NCBI RefSeq assembly: GCF_900451195.1
Contig: NZ_UGHR01000001.1
Coordinates: forward strand, 3,162,001-3,226,000
Direction: 5' to 3'
Origin: Iodobacter fluviatilis
GTDB taxonomy: Bacteria; Pseudomonadota; Gammaproteobacteria; Burkholderiales; Chitinibacteraceae
DNA: 64,000 nucleotides
Shown here: in pieces, positions 47,442 through 56,482 of the stretch
Numbering within the stretch: position 1 is the first letter of the stretch
How the letters are laid out: each line of letters begins with the position of its first letter
The notes under the pieces: model-generated
What the model saw: the letters and a program-made list of their open reading frames with translations, nothing else
Databases searched by the model: none
Told to the model about the DNA's origin: nothing
Program-made: the position numbers and the translations under genes

Positions 47442-47551
47442 GAGCGTTAAACCTTAAACCACATAGAGCGCAGAGTGCCACAAGCCAAAGATCGATCTTC
47501 TCTGCGGCACTCTGCCCCCCTCTTTTTACGCCGTGGTTCAAGGTGTAGCTC
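47442..47551. repeat. Intergenic palindromic repeat, family 1, copy E
   Basis: 110 bp upstream of the binding-protein gene, 20 bp from the MITE. It starts gagcgttaaaccttaaacca and ends ccgtggttcaaggtgtagctc; the middle is unlike the other copies. Confidence 0.82.
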
Positions 47552-47612
47552 ACAGCCAAACTGAAGCATTTTTTAAAATCAAATCGCATCAACCCGCCAC
47601 CACGACCAACCT

Positions 47613-48347
47613 TCACAAGAGCGGCGAGGCCACATCTTTCATTGCCAGCAGAGGCCTTGTTAATTCAGACAAAGCCAGCCGCTGCCGACCTGCCTCATCA
47701 AAATTTTCTGCCGACAGCCATTGAACGTACGCCTCTTCCAGCGCTGGCCATTCCTTATCCAGCACCGAAAACCACGCTGTATCACGGTTGCGATTTCTAT
47801 TTACCGTAGCCTGGCGAAACACGCCTTCAAAGCTAAACCCCAAACGCTGTGCCGCCTTGCGCGAAGGCAAATTCAGTGCATTGCACTTCCATTCATAACG
47901 CCGGTAGCCCAGCTCAAAGGCATTTTTCATCATCAGCACCATCGCCGCCGTCGCGAGGCGTGTGCCTTGTAAAGCTGGGGAAAAATGCAACCAGCCCACT
48001 TCAATCGCTGCCGCTGCCGGCTCTATCCTCAAATAAGCAGCCAGCCCCAAGGCCTTGCCACTGGCCTCGTCCACAATAGCGTAAAACTGCGGATCAACCC
48101 CGCCACTTACCCTATCTAACCAGACATTAAAAGCCTGCACATCGGCAAAAGGCCCAGAGGTTAAATAAGTCCACATCCGGCCATCATCCGCCGAAAAAGC
48201 CTGCCATAAATCATCACTATGCCGAGCCAAAGGCTCCACCTTACAACCCCAGCCGACCAGCGTCTTTGCAGGAGGAAAAACAGGGGCAACCCAGTCTTGC
48301 AGCGGCAGACCAACAGGCTGGCCGAATTGGTTTAGTTCATAACTCAT
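47613..48347 (-). CDS. GNAT-family N-acetyltransferase (RimJ/RimL-like)
   Basis: The 244-residue cytoplasmic protein has the GNAT acetyl-CoA region around AIEVGWLHFSPALQGTRLATAAMVLMM, with QGTRLATA in place of the usual Q/RxxGxG/A loop, followed by RRYEWKCNALNLPSRKAAQRLGFSFEGVFRQ, typical of RimJ/RimL-type enzymes. It acetylates an amino group of a protein, an amine or a small molecule; the substrate is not readable. A GAGGAG site lies 5 nt before the ATG. It is monocistronic, flanked by repeats on both sides. Confidence 0.85.
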   Translation of the reverse strand: MSYELNQFGQPVGLPLQDWVAPVFPPAKTLVGWGCKVEPLARHSDDLWQAFSADDGRMWTYLTSGPFADVQAFNVWLDRVSGGVDPQFYAIVDEASGKALGLAAYLRIEPAAAAIEVGWLHFSPALQGTRLATAAMVLMMKNAFELGYRRYEWKCNALNLPSRKAAQRLGFSFEGVFRQATVNRNRNRDTAWFSVLDKEWPALEEAYVQWLSAENFDEAGRQRLALSELTRPLLAMKDVASPLL

Positions 48348-48464
48348 ACAAACTCCTCAAGATCAATGTACAGCAAAGAAAAAGCCTCAACGCTAGCCAT
48401 TTGTTACGTCGCATTCATACAAAAAACATAACAGCTACGCTCTCAGCACGGGGTTTTTACCCCC

Positions 48465-48660
48465 CCCTAAAAACACGCCGAGCGAGGAACAAGCGGGGCG
48501 GGGTAGTCGTCAATTCGTGTTTGAGCGAAGCGAGTTGACACAACGCCGCTGTCCACAGCGAGGGGATTTCGTGTTTTAGGGGCGGCCTTCTTTGCTTACT
48601 TTCTTGGCCGTTCAAGAAAGTGAGTCCCCGCGGGGATCCCGCACCTAAATCAACTCGCCG
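48465..48660. repeat. Interspersed GC-rich repeat, family 2, copy 2
   Basis: The block aacacgccgagcgaggaaca followed by agcggggcggggt matches copy 1 (45700-45930, opposite orientation). The other end has the inverted repeat ACTTTCTTG / CAAGAAAGT at 48598-48621. No gene. Confidence 0.65.
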
Positions 48661-48702
48661 AAGGCACAAAAAAGATTTTTTTGACTTTGCTTAGCGTGCA
48701 TG

Positions 48703-48735
48703 GGGTGAAGCCCGCGTATTTCGCGGGCTGCACCC
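48703..48735. repeat. REP-like hairpin
   Basis: gggtgaagcccgcgtatttc is followed by gcgggctgcaccc: a perfect 8-bp stem agcccgcg/cgcgggct with loop tattt, extended by gggtg/caccc. It sits about 50 bp past the 3' end of the rhodanese gene. Confidence 0.7.
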
Positions 48736-48788
48736 GCCCTAAGAAAACCGTTTCACTTAAGCTGATAAGACTGACACATCCCCCACCC

Positions 48789-49235
48789 TCAACAATCACA
48801 CTCAATCCCCCCTCCCGCCAACACCCCCGCCTCTGCTCCAAGGGCAATCGGGTGCCCATCGCGCTGCCAGAAATCCAAACCACCAATCAACTCTTTCACC
48901 ATAAAACCAAGCTTGGCAAGCTTATAGCTACCCCATGTCGAGCCATTACAGCCTATGCCATCGCAATAGCACACATAGACCTTGCTACGATCCAGCCGTG
49001 CTGTGCTTGCCTCGTCCATTAAGCGATGTGGAAACGAGATGGCACCGGGGATATGGCCGCGCTCATAAGCCTCACTACTGCGGGTATCCAGCGCAACAAT
49101 TTCTGAGTGCTGGGCATACAGATCGCTGGCTAAATCGGCCGCATCCGTATGAAAGCGCAGTTTTTCTGCCAAATAAGCGGCCGACTCCGCAGGGCTGGCT
49201 AAGCCACTGCTTTTCACTGCAGATTGATCACTCAT
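48789..49235 (-). CDS. Rhodanese-like domain protein
   Basis: The 148-residue single-domain protein has the rhodanese fold landmarks IVALDTRSSEAYERGHIPGAISFPH (CH2A) and an active-site loop YVCYCDGIGCNGSTWGSYKLAKLGF (CH2B), then VKELIGGLDFW. The loop has three cysteines (CYCDGIGC) where the usual form is CxxGxR, so the catalytic Cys is probable but its site is unusual. It may carry persulfide sulfur, or be a redox or regulatory domain. I chose the ATG at 49235 (GGAGG 5 nt upstream) over 49238 and 49259. It is divergent from the MocR regulator at 49408, its plausible controller. Confidence 0.82.
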   Translation of the reverse strand: MSDQSAVKSSGLASPAESAAYLAEKLRFHTDAADLASDLYAQHSEIVALDTRSSEAYERGHIPGAISFPHRLMDEASTARLDRSKVYVCYCDGIGCNGSTWGSYKLAKLGFMVKELIGGLDFWQRDGHPIALGAEAGVLAGGGIECDC

Positions 49236-49254
49236 CATCACCTCCAAAAGATGG

Positions 49255-49390
49255 TTCACAGCTCCAATTTAAAGGGACCAGGTCCTGCTGCTACCCGGCA
49301 ATTTACGAAGACGAGCAAATTGATCGCTCATCTTCGTCCCCAATCAGATATTCACAGCGCTAATTTAAAGGTAAATTGGCCTGCTGCTAC
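49255..49390. promoter_or_regulatory. Divergent control region: 40-bp direct repeats flanking a hairpin
   Basis: Two 40-nt direct repeats (49255-49294 and 49351-49390, 32 of 40 identical) start ttcacagc and end cctgctgctac, spaced 96 bp. Between them is the inverted repeat acgaagacgagc / gctcatcttcgt (11 of 12 pairs, 49305-49337). MocR-type regulators bind direct and inverted repeats in such divergent regions. Confidence 0.6.
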
Positions 49391-49407
49391 CTACCACTTC
49401 AGCCACC

Positions 49408-50862
49408 ATGAGCAAACCACTTTCTGCGCCAGTCTGGCCCACCCTATTTGCGGCAAGTGCCACTGCGAGCATGGGGATTCAAGCCCAACTGATCCACACC
49501 CTACGTAAAGCCTTGCTTGCCGGGCGATTACCCCAGGACAGCCGCTTGCCTGCCAGCCGAATGCTTGCCAAAGATTTAGCCATTTCACGCAGTAGCGTAG
49601 AGGCCGCTTATGCACAGTTGGAGGCAGAAGGTTATCTTGAACGAAGGGCAGGATCAGGGAGTTTTGTGGCTTTTACGCCGCAGTTACGCCCGTCAAAAAA
49701 AACGGCCAGCGCGTCGGCACAGCTCTCACAGAGAGGGCAAGGGATTGTGGATGCGGGCGGCTGCCGAGATACCACCCTGCCTAGCCTCGCTTTTAATGCA
49801 GGACAGCCCGACACCCGCGCGTTTCCCCATGCCCTATGGCAAAAGCTAATGCAGCAGCGCTGGAGTAAAAGTGGGGCTGCACTCGCCAGCTATGGCCCCG
49901 CGCAAGGCTTGCCGGAGTTGCAATTGGCTATTGCTGGCTATCTGGCACAAGCGCGCGGCGTGGATTGCCAGCCCGAGCAGATACTTATTTTGAATAGCTC
50001 ACAACAAGCCTTGCAAATGATTGCCCAACTACTGATTGATCCGGAAGACACCGTTTGGCTGGAAGACCCTGGTTATTTGGGCGCCAGAAACGCCATGTTG
50101 GCGGCAGGCGCACAGATCGTGCCTGTGCCGGTAGATCAAGAAGGTTTTAACACCGGCATCAGCCAGACACTGGCAGCGCCCCGGCTGATTTACACCACGC
50201 CATCGCACCAATATCCGCTCGGCATTGCGATGAGTTTGCCCCGGCGGATGACACTGATTGCGCAAGCGGCAGCACATCAGGCATGGATTATTGAGGATGA
50301 TTACGATAGCGAATTCTATTATGACCAGCGCCCGCTACCTGCGCTACAAGGGCTTGATCAGCAAGGGAGGGTGATTTATGTGGGCACCTTCAGCAAGGTT
50401 TTGTTCCCCTCGCTGCGGCTGGCCTATATCGTCTTGCCGCCCGCCTTAGTCCCTGCATTTATTACCGCAAGAATCGCTTTTGACGGGCATAGCGCACAGT
50501 TTTTGCAGGCCGTTACGGCAGACTTCATAACACAAGGCCACTTTGCCACCCATTTACGTCAGATGCGCCTGCTTTACCGCAGCCGCCGAGATTTACTACT
50601 GGAAAAACTACAACCCATAGCCGATGTCATAAAGCCGGTCAACACGGCGGCGGGATTGCAATTTGCATTGCAACTATCCAAGGGCTTAGAAAAACCATGG
50701 ACGGCAAGCGGAACAACAGCGGGTTTAGCACTCAGACCTTTATCGGCTTTTTATCAGAAAGAGGCAAAAACGGAAGGCTGGCTAATGGGTTACGCCTCAT
50801 TGAGTAACGAGCAAATCATCAGAGCAAGTGAAACATTGATCAAAAGCTATCAGGAAAAATGA
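49408..50862 (+). CDS. MocR/PdxR-family regulator (GntR HTH fused to aminotransferase-like domain)
   Basis: The 484-residue protein has an N-terminal winged helix (about 20-90: LPASRMLAKDLAISRSSVEAAYAQLEAEGYLERRAGSG) followed by a fold-type I aminotransferase domain (about 125-480). The PLP lysine is Lys330 in VGTFSKVLFPSLRL, with Asp298 region WIIEDDYDSEF and the NSSQQALQMIA loop. Such proteins sense PLP or its adducts and regulate vitamin B6, GABA or amine genes. It is divergent from the rhodanese gene across the repeats at 49255-49390, so autoregulation and control of that gene are likely. No pdxS/pdxT or gabT is nearby. No clear ribosome-binding site was seen. Confidence 0.9.
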   Translation: MSKPLSAPVWPTLFAASATASMGIQAQLIHTLRKALLAGRLPQDSRLPASRMLAKDLAISRSSVEAAYAQLEAEGYLERRAGSGSFVAFTPQLRPSKKTASASAQLSQRGQGIVDAGGCRDTTLPSLAFNAGQPDTRAFPHALWQKLMQQRWSKSGAALASYGPAQGLPELQLAIAGYLAQARGVDCQPEQILILNSSQQALQMIAQLLIDPEDTVWLEDPGYLGARNAMLAAGAQIVPVPVDQEGFNTGISQTLAAPRLIYTTPSHQYPLGIAMSLPRRMTLIAQAAAHQAWIIEDDYDSEFYYDQRPLPALQGLDQQGRVIYVGTFSKVLFPSLRLAYIVLPPALVPAFITARIAFDGHSAQFLQAVTADFITQGHFATHLRQMRLLYRSRRDLLLEKLQPIADVIKPVNTAAGLQFALQLSKGLEKPWTASGTTAGLALRPLSAFYQKEAKTEGWLMGYASLSNEQIIRASETLIKSYQEK

Positions 50863-53033
50863 CGGACCGTGTAATTACCCTCAGCCATATTGGGTAATGG
50901 AATCGGCAAATGCAGCCTTGAATCAGACCGGCACCAGAGTGAGAACGCTTTGGCTGGCATAGGAGCTGCAATCAGATAACCCTGAGCCTCATCGCAGCCC
51001 ATAACAGCCAGCGCCTGCCATACGGCTTCAGTTTCTACCCCTTCAGCAATCACAGACAAACCCAGAATATGCCCAAGCTCAATAATCGAACGCACAATAG
51101 AGACATTTTCGAAACGCTCATTCATCGACATAACAAAACTCTGATCAATTTTTAATTCATGAACCGGCATTTTGGCTAAGTAGGCAAAAGAGGAATAACC
51201 CGTACCAAAGTCATCAATCGATAATTTAACGCCCATGGCCCGCAGGTATTCTAAATTGCGCATTAACTCCTTAGGGTTGCGCATCACGCCCGTTTCGGTA
51301 ATTTCCAAGCATAAATTTTGTGGCGGCACTTGGCACCCAGCCAGCTGCATTTCCAAAAAAGACACAAAACTAGCGTCTTCCACATCACTGACACCCACAT
51401 TAACCGAAATACAAAGCTCAAGCCCTTCATTCAGCCACGCCGAGGCTTGGGTAAGCACATCATGAACAACCCATTCTGTAATCGCCCGCAATTTGCCCGT
51501 TTGCTCGGCAAAAGGAATAAATACGCCAGGCGATATAAACCCGCGCTCTGGGTGCTGCCAGCGCACAAGGGCCTCGGCCTCATGGACCACGCCATCAACC
51601 ATTTTTACCTTGGGCTGGTAATAAACCAGTAAATGCCCCTCTGCCAGAGCCTCGCGCAAATCCCCCATTAAGGTGAGCTGATTACGCGAATAGGCCTCTT
51701 GCTCGGGATCATAAAATGCAAAGCTACGCCTGGCTCTTTTTGCATCACACAGCGCCACTTCTGCATTGCGTAACAGGCTGTCGGCGCTGAACCCATGCTC
51801 GGGAAACAAGGCCACTCCAGAGGTTGCGCTGATATCCAAGCGCTCTTTACCGATCAGCAGTGGCTCTGCCATGCATACATCAACCCGCTCCAGCACTTTG
51901 AGCACATCGTCGTGCAAAACCCGCTCCAGCAATAAAGCAAAGGTATTTGCTCCCAGACGAGCCACCTTTGTGACGGGACGCTGAAAAAGATTCAGACGCC
52001 CTGCAACAAAGCGCAGCGCCGTATCACCATCCTGATATCCAAGATATTCATTAATAAAGTGAAAATCATTTACATTCAGAACAACTAAGGCATAAGCACC
52101 GCTCTCGGGCCGCAAATGTTCCTCTACATACAATAAAAACCCTGCCCGATTGGCAAGGCCAGACAATGAATCCACAAAAGCCAACTCACGCAAGGACTTA
52201 TCTCTAGCTAAAACCAACTCACCCAAAGCATTAAATGCTCGCGCAAGGCTGCCCAGCTCATCCTGCCTGCCCGCATGAATTCGCACGCCAAAATCCCCGG
52301 AGGCCATTCTGCGCACCGCCCTTGATAAAGTTGCAAGAGGCGCAGAAAAATGATGTGCAACCACAAAACATACGGCACACGCCACAGCAAACAAGACAAG
52401 CCCCATCCAGACTGCTTGCCAGCGGGCCTTGGCGAGCGCTTCATTAAAGAGCTGATTATCAATATCGGCGGCCAGCAAATAATAAGAGCCATCAGCAAAC
52501 TGAACCGGCAGTAAAAAAGTGCGGAATTCACCCCATGCATCGTGCAAAGTAACCGTGCGTGGCAAACCATCTTTTAAAGCGGCTAAGGCGTTACCGCCTG
52601 GATCGGCATAGAAGGTCTGATAAGGCCCATAACTGCCCTTTACAAGCTCAGCGGGCGAAGCGCTATCCACCAAATATGAGACTTTGTCACCCTCACGCTT
52701 AAATGCGTAAAGATAACGCAAGCCAGCAATCTGACAATAGCGATTCAAGCTGGCCACATGGTGCAGATATTCATCTTGGGCAATGACAGCGCCCGACAAG
52801 GCACGGGGAAGATAATCAGCAGGCAACAGCATAGGAAGGGTTCGCACCGCAGCAGACAAGCGTGTATCTGCATCGCGGCGCACCCCATTACACATCACCC
52901 ATTGCATGAGTAATGTAAAGACCACCATAAGCAGCAGGTTGAGTACCAGCAGTACCAGTAAAATTTTAATTCGGGCACTGCTCAGCTGACGAAACCAACG
53001 CTGAATCGATTGAGCCATCATATGAAACGACAT
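50850..53033 (-). CDS. Membrane EAL phosphodiesterase with degenerate GGDEF domain and HAMP
   Basis: The 727-residue protein has a membrane segment (about 22-44), a periplasmic sensor of ~165 residues, a second membrane segment (about 208-230), HAMP (about 232-285), GGDEF-like (about 290-445) and EAL (about 455-710) domains. The GGDEF signature has become GANTF (about 360), so cyclase activity should be lost; that domain may bind GTP. The EAL domain keeps EALVRW (about 485), SIDDFGTGYSSFAYL, LKIDQSFV and AEGVE, so c-di-GMP hydrolysis is expected. It should lower c-di-GMP in response to a periplasmic signal. Its end overlaps the end of the MocR gene by 13 bp (convergent). Confidence 0.92.
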   Translation of the reverse strand: MSFHMMAQSIQRWFRQLSSARIKILLVLLVLNLLLMVVFTLLMQWVMCNGVRRDADTRLSAAVRTLPMLLPADYLPRALSGAVIAQDEYLHHVASLNRYCQIAGLRYLYAFKREGDKVSYLVDSASPAELVKGSYGPYQTFYADPGGNALAALKDGLPRTVTLHDAWGEFRTFLLPVQFADGSYYLLAADIDNQLFNEALAKARWQAVWMGLVLFAVACAVCFVVAHHFSAPLATLSRAVRRMASGDFGVRIHAGRQDELGSLARAFNALGELVLARDKSLRELAFVDSLSGLANRAGFLLYVEEHLRPESGAYALVVLNVNDFHFINEYLGYQDGDTALRFVAGRLNLFQRPVTKVARLGANTFALLLERVLHDDVLKVLERVDVCMAEPLLIGKERLDISATSGVALFPEHGFSADSLLRNAEVALCDAKRARRSFAFYDPEQEAYSRNQLTLMGDLREALAEGHLLVYYQPKVKMVDGVVHEAEALVRWQHPERGFISPGVFIPFAEQTGKLRAITEWVVHDVLTQASAWLNEGLELCISVNVGVSDVEDASFVSFLEMQLAGCQVPPQNLCLEITETGVMRNPKELMRNLEYLRAMGVKLSIDDFGTGYSSFAYLAKMPVHELKIDQSFVMSMNERFENVSIVRSIIELGHILGLSVIAEGVETEAVWQALAVMGCDEAQGYLIAAPMPAKAFSLWCRSDSRLHLPIPLPNMAEGNYTVRHFS

Positions 53034-53097
53034 ATTTTATAATCCTTGTCATTCCAAATTGATAGCAGTCAGATCTTAGCAAGGCAATATCAGAATA

Positions 53098-54906
53098 TTA
53101 CCCCTTCAGCCATGCGTTTCGTGTAATGCTTAAGTTATCCTCAAGGGATTTAAGCCTCAGACCGCAAGTATTTGCTTCAGCAGGCTGCAAATGCACATTA
53201 AACTGCATCAATTCATCGCGGCGGAAGGCCAAAACTTCTACTTTGCCATTAGTCGGCTGGCTGGCCAGCAAGCCATCCAAATTACCGCCGGTCACACGTA
53301 AGTGATTCATTGCAATCAATAAATCGCCAGCAGACAAGCCCGACTGTTGCGCCGCACCACCATCCAGTACATGACTTAACTTTACAAAGCCCCCTTCAAT
53401 ACTGGTACGTACGCCAAGGCTATTGACCGCTTGCAATTCTTTATCTAACCAGCCGCCTTTATCCGCAGCACCCACTGCAGCACGCAATTGCCAATCCACA
53501 CCAAAATCAGCCAGTAAAGCCTGCAGCGGCAGCTCGTCTGTAGAGCGTATCGCCGTATCAAAGAAGGGTTTCAAATCGAGACCACTCACTTCACTGGCCA
53601 GCGCTTCCCACGCCTCCTCCGCCACCCCTTCGCCACGAGTAGCAAAATCTTTGCCATAGCGCAGCCAGAGCGCCCGCATCACATCATCAAGCGATTTCTG
53701 CCCCGTTGTTTGCTGGCGAATCAGTAAATCAAGGCAGAGAGCTGTTAATGCACCTTTGGCGTAATAGCTAACCAAGCTATTGGGACTATTTTCATCCTGG
53801 CGATAAAACTTCACCCACGTATCAAAGCTGGATTCGGCTAAAGTTTGTTTTGTCCGACCGTGACTTCTTTGCACGCCGGTCACGGTTTGCGCCAATAAAT
53901 CCAAATACTCCTGCGGGCTGATTAAACCTGTGCGCACCAGTGTTAAATCATCGTAATAAGAAGTCACACCTTCAAAAGCCCACAATAAACGTGTGTAGTT
54001 TTCCTGGCTTAAATCATAGGGTGCATAGGCAGCCGGTTTGATTCTTTTGACATTCCAGCTGTGAAAATACTCATGACTGCACAGCCCTAGAAATTGGCGA
54101 TAGCCCGTTTTAACTTGTGTTTCATGCTCAAATGGCAAATCATCGCGATTACACATCAGCGCGGTGGATGAGCGATGCTCTAATCCACCATAACCATCAC
54201 CCAGCGCCATAGTCATAAACAGATAGCGATCAAAAGGCGCAGGCTCGCCAAATAAACGAATCTGGTATTCGCAAATTTGTTTTAAATCTTTTTTCAAACG
54301 CTTTAAATCAGCATTATGCCGCCCGGCAATCACAATATCGTGGGGAATGCCGCAGGCTTTAAAACTGATTTGGCTAAATTCACCCATTTCTACCGGATGA
54401 TCAATCAGCTCATCGTAATCTGCCGCCTGATAGCGGCCAAATTGCCCCTGTTTTGCGCCATGCGCGGGCAGCGTCGTGGCTATTTTCCAGTTTTTATATT
54501 CTTTTCCTTCCGGTGCAATGATTTCTACATTGCAGCTATTTTTTTCCTGCCCCTTCACCGCCAAAAAGACACTGGTGCCATTAAAAAAGCCCCGTGTCTG
54601 GTCTAAATACGCGCCTCTGACCGATAAATCCCACGCATATACGCTGTAGTGAATTTCTAATGGGCCATTCACGGGCTCCGCCTGCCAGGTATGCTTATCG
54701 CTTTTAGTCAGCGCCCGCGCTTTACCATCTGATTCGGCCCTGATTTCAACAATATTTCTGGCGAATTCCCTAATTAAATAACTGCCAGGAATCCAGGCAG
54801 GCAAATAGACGCACTGCCCTGCCGGATCTGGATTTTTAATGAAAATAGAAACATGAAAAAGATGTGCGTGCAAAGACGCAGGTGAAATTTTATAGGATAT
54901 TGTCAT
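53098..54906 (-). CDS. M61-family glycyl aminopeptidase with PDZ domain
   Basis: The 602-residue protein has the zinc motif HEYFH (His278, Glu279, His282) in LGLCSHEYFHSWNVKRIKP, with the downstream acidic ligand expected in LLWAFEGVTSYYDD. An N-terminal beta-rich domain (YLPAWIPGSYLIREFARNI) and a C-terminal PDZ domain (about 505-575, VKLSHVLDGGAAQQSGLSAGDLLIAMNHLRV) complete the family architecture. It cleaves N-terminal Gly or Ala residues from peptides. No signal peptide is visible, so it is probably cytoplasmic. Monocistronic. Confidence 0.93.
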   Translation of the reverse strand: MTISYKISPASLHAHLFHVSIFIKNPDPAGQCVYLPAWIPGSYLIREFARNIVEIRAESDGKARALTKSDKHTWQAEPVNGPLEIHYSVYAWDLSVRGAYLDQTRGFFNGTSVFLAVKGQEKNSCNVEIIAPEGKEYKNWKIATTLPAHGAKQGQFGRYQAADYDELIDHPVEMGEFSQISFKACGIPHDIVIAGRHNADLKRLKKDLKQICEYQIRLFGEPAPFDRYLFMTMALGDGYGGLEHRSSTALMCNRDDLPFEHETQVKTGYRQFLGLCSHEYFHSWNVKRIKPAAYAPYDLSQENYTRLLWAFEGVTSYYDDLTLVRTGLISPQEYLDLLAQTVTGVQRSHGRTKQTLAESSFDTWVKFYRQDENSPNSLVSYYAKGALTALCLDLLIRQQTTGQKSLDDVMRALWLRYGKDFATRGEGVAEEAWEALASEVSGLDLKPFFDTAIRSTDELPLQALLADFGVDWQLRAAVGAADKGGWLDKELQAVNSLGVRTSIEGGFVKLSHVLDGGAAQQSGLSAGDLLIAMNHLRVTGGNLDGLLASQPTNGKVEVLAFRRDELMQFNVHLQPAEANTCGLRLKSLEDNLSITRNAWLKG

Positions 54907-55087
54907 GAATTATCTTTAAGCAAAAGTCGATAAAAACAGCAAATACACTGTGCGATTTACGCCTTTAAACAAGCATGGCGATGCAGTGCCCCGGCATAAA
55001 TGCACCCATCAGCCTTTGAAGAAAGATGATCAGGATAAAACAAAGGCAATGAGTACATTACTTTAAGCACTGCAGATAGATAGAAAA

Positions 55088-56350
55088 TCAACCCTGATAT
55101 AAACCAACCTGATTACGTCCTGCATGTTTGGCCTGATAAAGAGCCTCATCAGCGGCATCAATTAATTGCTGCGCATCCATGCCATTTTTTAAAAGGGCAA
55201 CGCCCGCGCTGAATGTGACCGGAAATTGAATATCGCCAGATAATTGAATCAGCTCAGTAAAACGAAGCCGCCAATGATCAATTTTTTGTGCTGCACGAAT
55301 CATACTGGTTTCTGAAAAAACCACCGCAAACTCTTCTCCACCATATCGCCCAACAGCCCCTTCACCATTAATGGACTGACGTAATAAACGCGCCAGAATT
55401 TTAATCACTTTATCGCCGACAGCATGACCGTAACTATCATTAATCTTTTTAAAATGATCAATATCAACCATGGCAAAAGACAAAGAAAGCGCTTCTTTTT
55501 GCGAGCGTTTTACTTCCCGCTCCAGCCATTCAATAATATGCGTATGGTTTAATAATGCTGTAAGACTATCACAGCTCATCCAGCGCCGTAATGAGCGATA
55601 GCGCGCACAGGTCATCGCTACTGACGCCACCAGCTCTTCAGCGGGCATATTTTTTACCCAGAAATCGTCCCCCCCCATACTGCGCGCCATTAATTGCTTA
55701 TTTCTATTTGTTTCTGTTGATAAAAAAACAATAGGAACGCTATCAAACTGAGTTTGCTGGCGGATGACTTTCGCCATTTCATCACCAGAACACTGAGGCA
55801 TATACACATCCATCAGCACAATATCGGGCATAAACCGTTCAAGCGAGACAAATACATCCAATGGGTTTTTAATCTGCTGAACCTGCATATCGGCCTGCTG
55901 CAGAATATTGCCACTTGCCTTACCCATTGCTTCGGAATCATCGACTATCAGCACACGATAGGGCGTATTTTGTGTCTTTTCCAACAATACATCCAAGCGA
56001 TCAATCAGCTTTTGAATATCGAGCGGAATATAAACAAAATCAGTCACACCCAATTTTACATAATGAATTTGCTCTACTACGGTGAGCTCCGAAGTCAGAA
56101 ACAAAACCGGCCCGCGGGATAGCTTCTGCAGGCGGGGCAATATTTGCTCTGCGGAGCAATCTTCCAACCCTTCCTCTCCAAGCAAGACTGCAAATGGCGG
56201 CTCTGTATGCATGGCCACCAGCAAGGCACTCTGCTTCATATAAGACCGGCATTCAAAACCAAAGAAAGTCAGCTGTTTTGCTAATTCGGCACTTCCCTGA
56301 ATCTGCTGCGCAGATAAATACACAATTGGTTTTTTTTGATCCGAATTCAT
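55088..56350 (-). CDS. Response regulator diguanylate cyclase (two receiver-like domains + GGDEF)
   Basis: The 420-residue protein has a PleD-like layout. Receiver-like domain 1 (about 8-125) lacks the phospho-acceptor Asp: the expected site reads AVLLGEEGL. Receiver 2 (about 130-250) is intact with VLIVDDSE and VLMDVYMP (Asp181). The GGDEF domain (about 258-420) has GGEEF at 337-341, so it is predicted active. The inhibitory RxxD site is absent (NGEG at 328-331), so no product inhibition through it is expected. I chose the ATG at 56350; the longer form starts with TTG at 56401. With the EAL protein 2 kb away it could set local c-di-GMP levels. No sensor kinase lies beside it. Confidence 0.92.
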   Translation of the reverse strand: MNSDQKKPIVYLSAQQIQGSAELAKQLTFFGFECRSYMKQSALLVAMHTEPPFAVLLGEEGLEDCSAEQILPRLQKLSRGPVLFLTSELTVVEQIHYVKLGVTDFVYIPLDIQKLIDRLDVLLEKTQNTPYRVLIVDDSEAMGKASGNILQQADMQVQQIKNPLDVFVSLERFMPDIVLMDVYMPQCSGDEMAKVIRQQTQFDSVPIVFLSTETNRNKQLMARSMGGDDFWVKNMPAEELVASVAMTCARYRSLRRWMSCDSLTALLNHTHIIEWLEREVKRSQKEALSLSFAMVDIDHFKKINDSYGHAVGDKVIKILARLLRQSINGEGAVGRYGGEEFAVVFSETSMIRAAQKIDHWRLRFTELIQLSGDIQFPVTFSAGVALLKNGMDAQQLIDAADEALYQAKHAGRNQVGLYQG

Positions 56351-56482
56351 ATCGACAGCCTGGTGTTTATTAAAATCAGTCCTCTGCAAATATAAGCGCA
56401 AAAACAGCTTTTTGCGTGCTTTTAGCTGCAGCGGGGCAAAAACATAGTCTTCAGAATATCAGTCTTCCACGGTTTATCAGAG

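Noticed and set aside
49408..50862. A metabolic aminotransferase
   Set aside because: The N-terminal winged helix and linker mark it as a MocR-type regulator, though residual PLP chemistry is possible.
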